Below, piece by piece: positions 37,638 through 37,641 of a stretch of DNA of 37,641 nt. Position 1 is the first letter of the stretch. Each line of letters starts with the position of its first letter. A program made the translations under genes and the position numbers. The notes under the pieces are model-generated. The model had not been told where the DNA came from, did not search any database, and saw only the letters and a list, made by a program, of their open reading frames with translations. Origin of the DNA: a bacterium (GTDB lineage: Bacteria > Blakebacterota > Blakebacteria > Blakebacterales > Blakebacteraceae); assembly GCA_025774615.1 (NCBI GenBank), contig JALGVQ010000001.1:1-37641 (forward strand), read 5' to 3'.

Positions 37638-37641
37638 CTCC

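Noticed and set aside
1-37641. CRISPR arrays, tRNA genes, IS elements or a complete new defence/mobile system
   Set aside because: No regularly spaced repeats, tRNA-like cloverleafs, transposase or integrase motifs were seen; the hsdR fragment is the only defence gene visible.

Overview
The window is a gene-dense bacterial chromosome segment that looks mostly housekeeping or metabolic. Almost all genes are on the + strand and many are translationally coupled by ATGA/GTGA overlaps. In order, it contains: the 3' part of a type I restriction hsdR; a Ppx/GppA phosphatase; a Nif3-like protein, a DUF164-type zinc-ribbon protein and an RNase HI-like protein; a clear bacterial class A RNase P RNA (rnpB); recJ; a beta-oxidation/propionate block (two acyl-CoA dehydrogenases, an MBL hydrolase, thiolase, 3-hydroxyacyl-CoA dehydrogenase, enoyl-CoA hydratase, methylmalonyl-CoA mutase catalytic subunit, methylmalonyl-CoA epimerase, methionine gamma-lyase-like enzyme); comEC; trpS-scpA-scpB-rluB; a 563-aa Rossmann-type protein of unknown function; cmk-rpsA; miaB; a lapA/lapB-like pair; a TPR-SPOR protein; mutS; proline dehydrogenase; a sulfotransferase/glycosyltransferase-like pair; a minus-strand secreted MBL protein; a DUF6125-like protein; and the C-terminal end of an S9-type peptidase. 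I see no CRISPR array, tRNA, transposon or complete new defence system. The most interesting signals are small: (1) the P1 and P2 5' strands of rnpB are built from the last codons and the stop codon of the upstream RNase H gene; (2) the trpS leader has a duplicated SD segment that can form mutually exclusive helices; (3) the ribosomal protein S1 carries a tandem 14-aa acidic repeat plus a histone-like Lys-rich tail; (4) there is a candidate terminated intergenic RNA upstream of the Nif3 gene; (5) the sulfotransferase gene looks leaderless.
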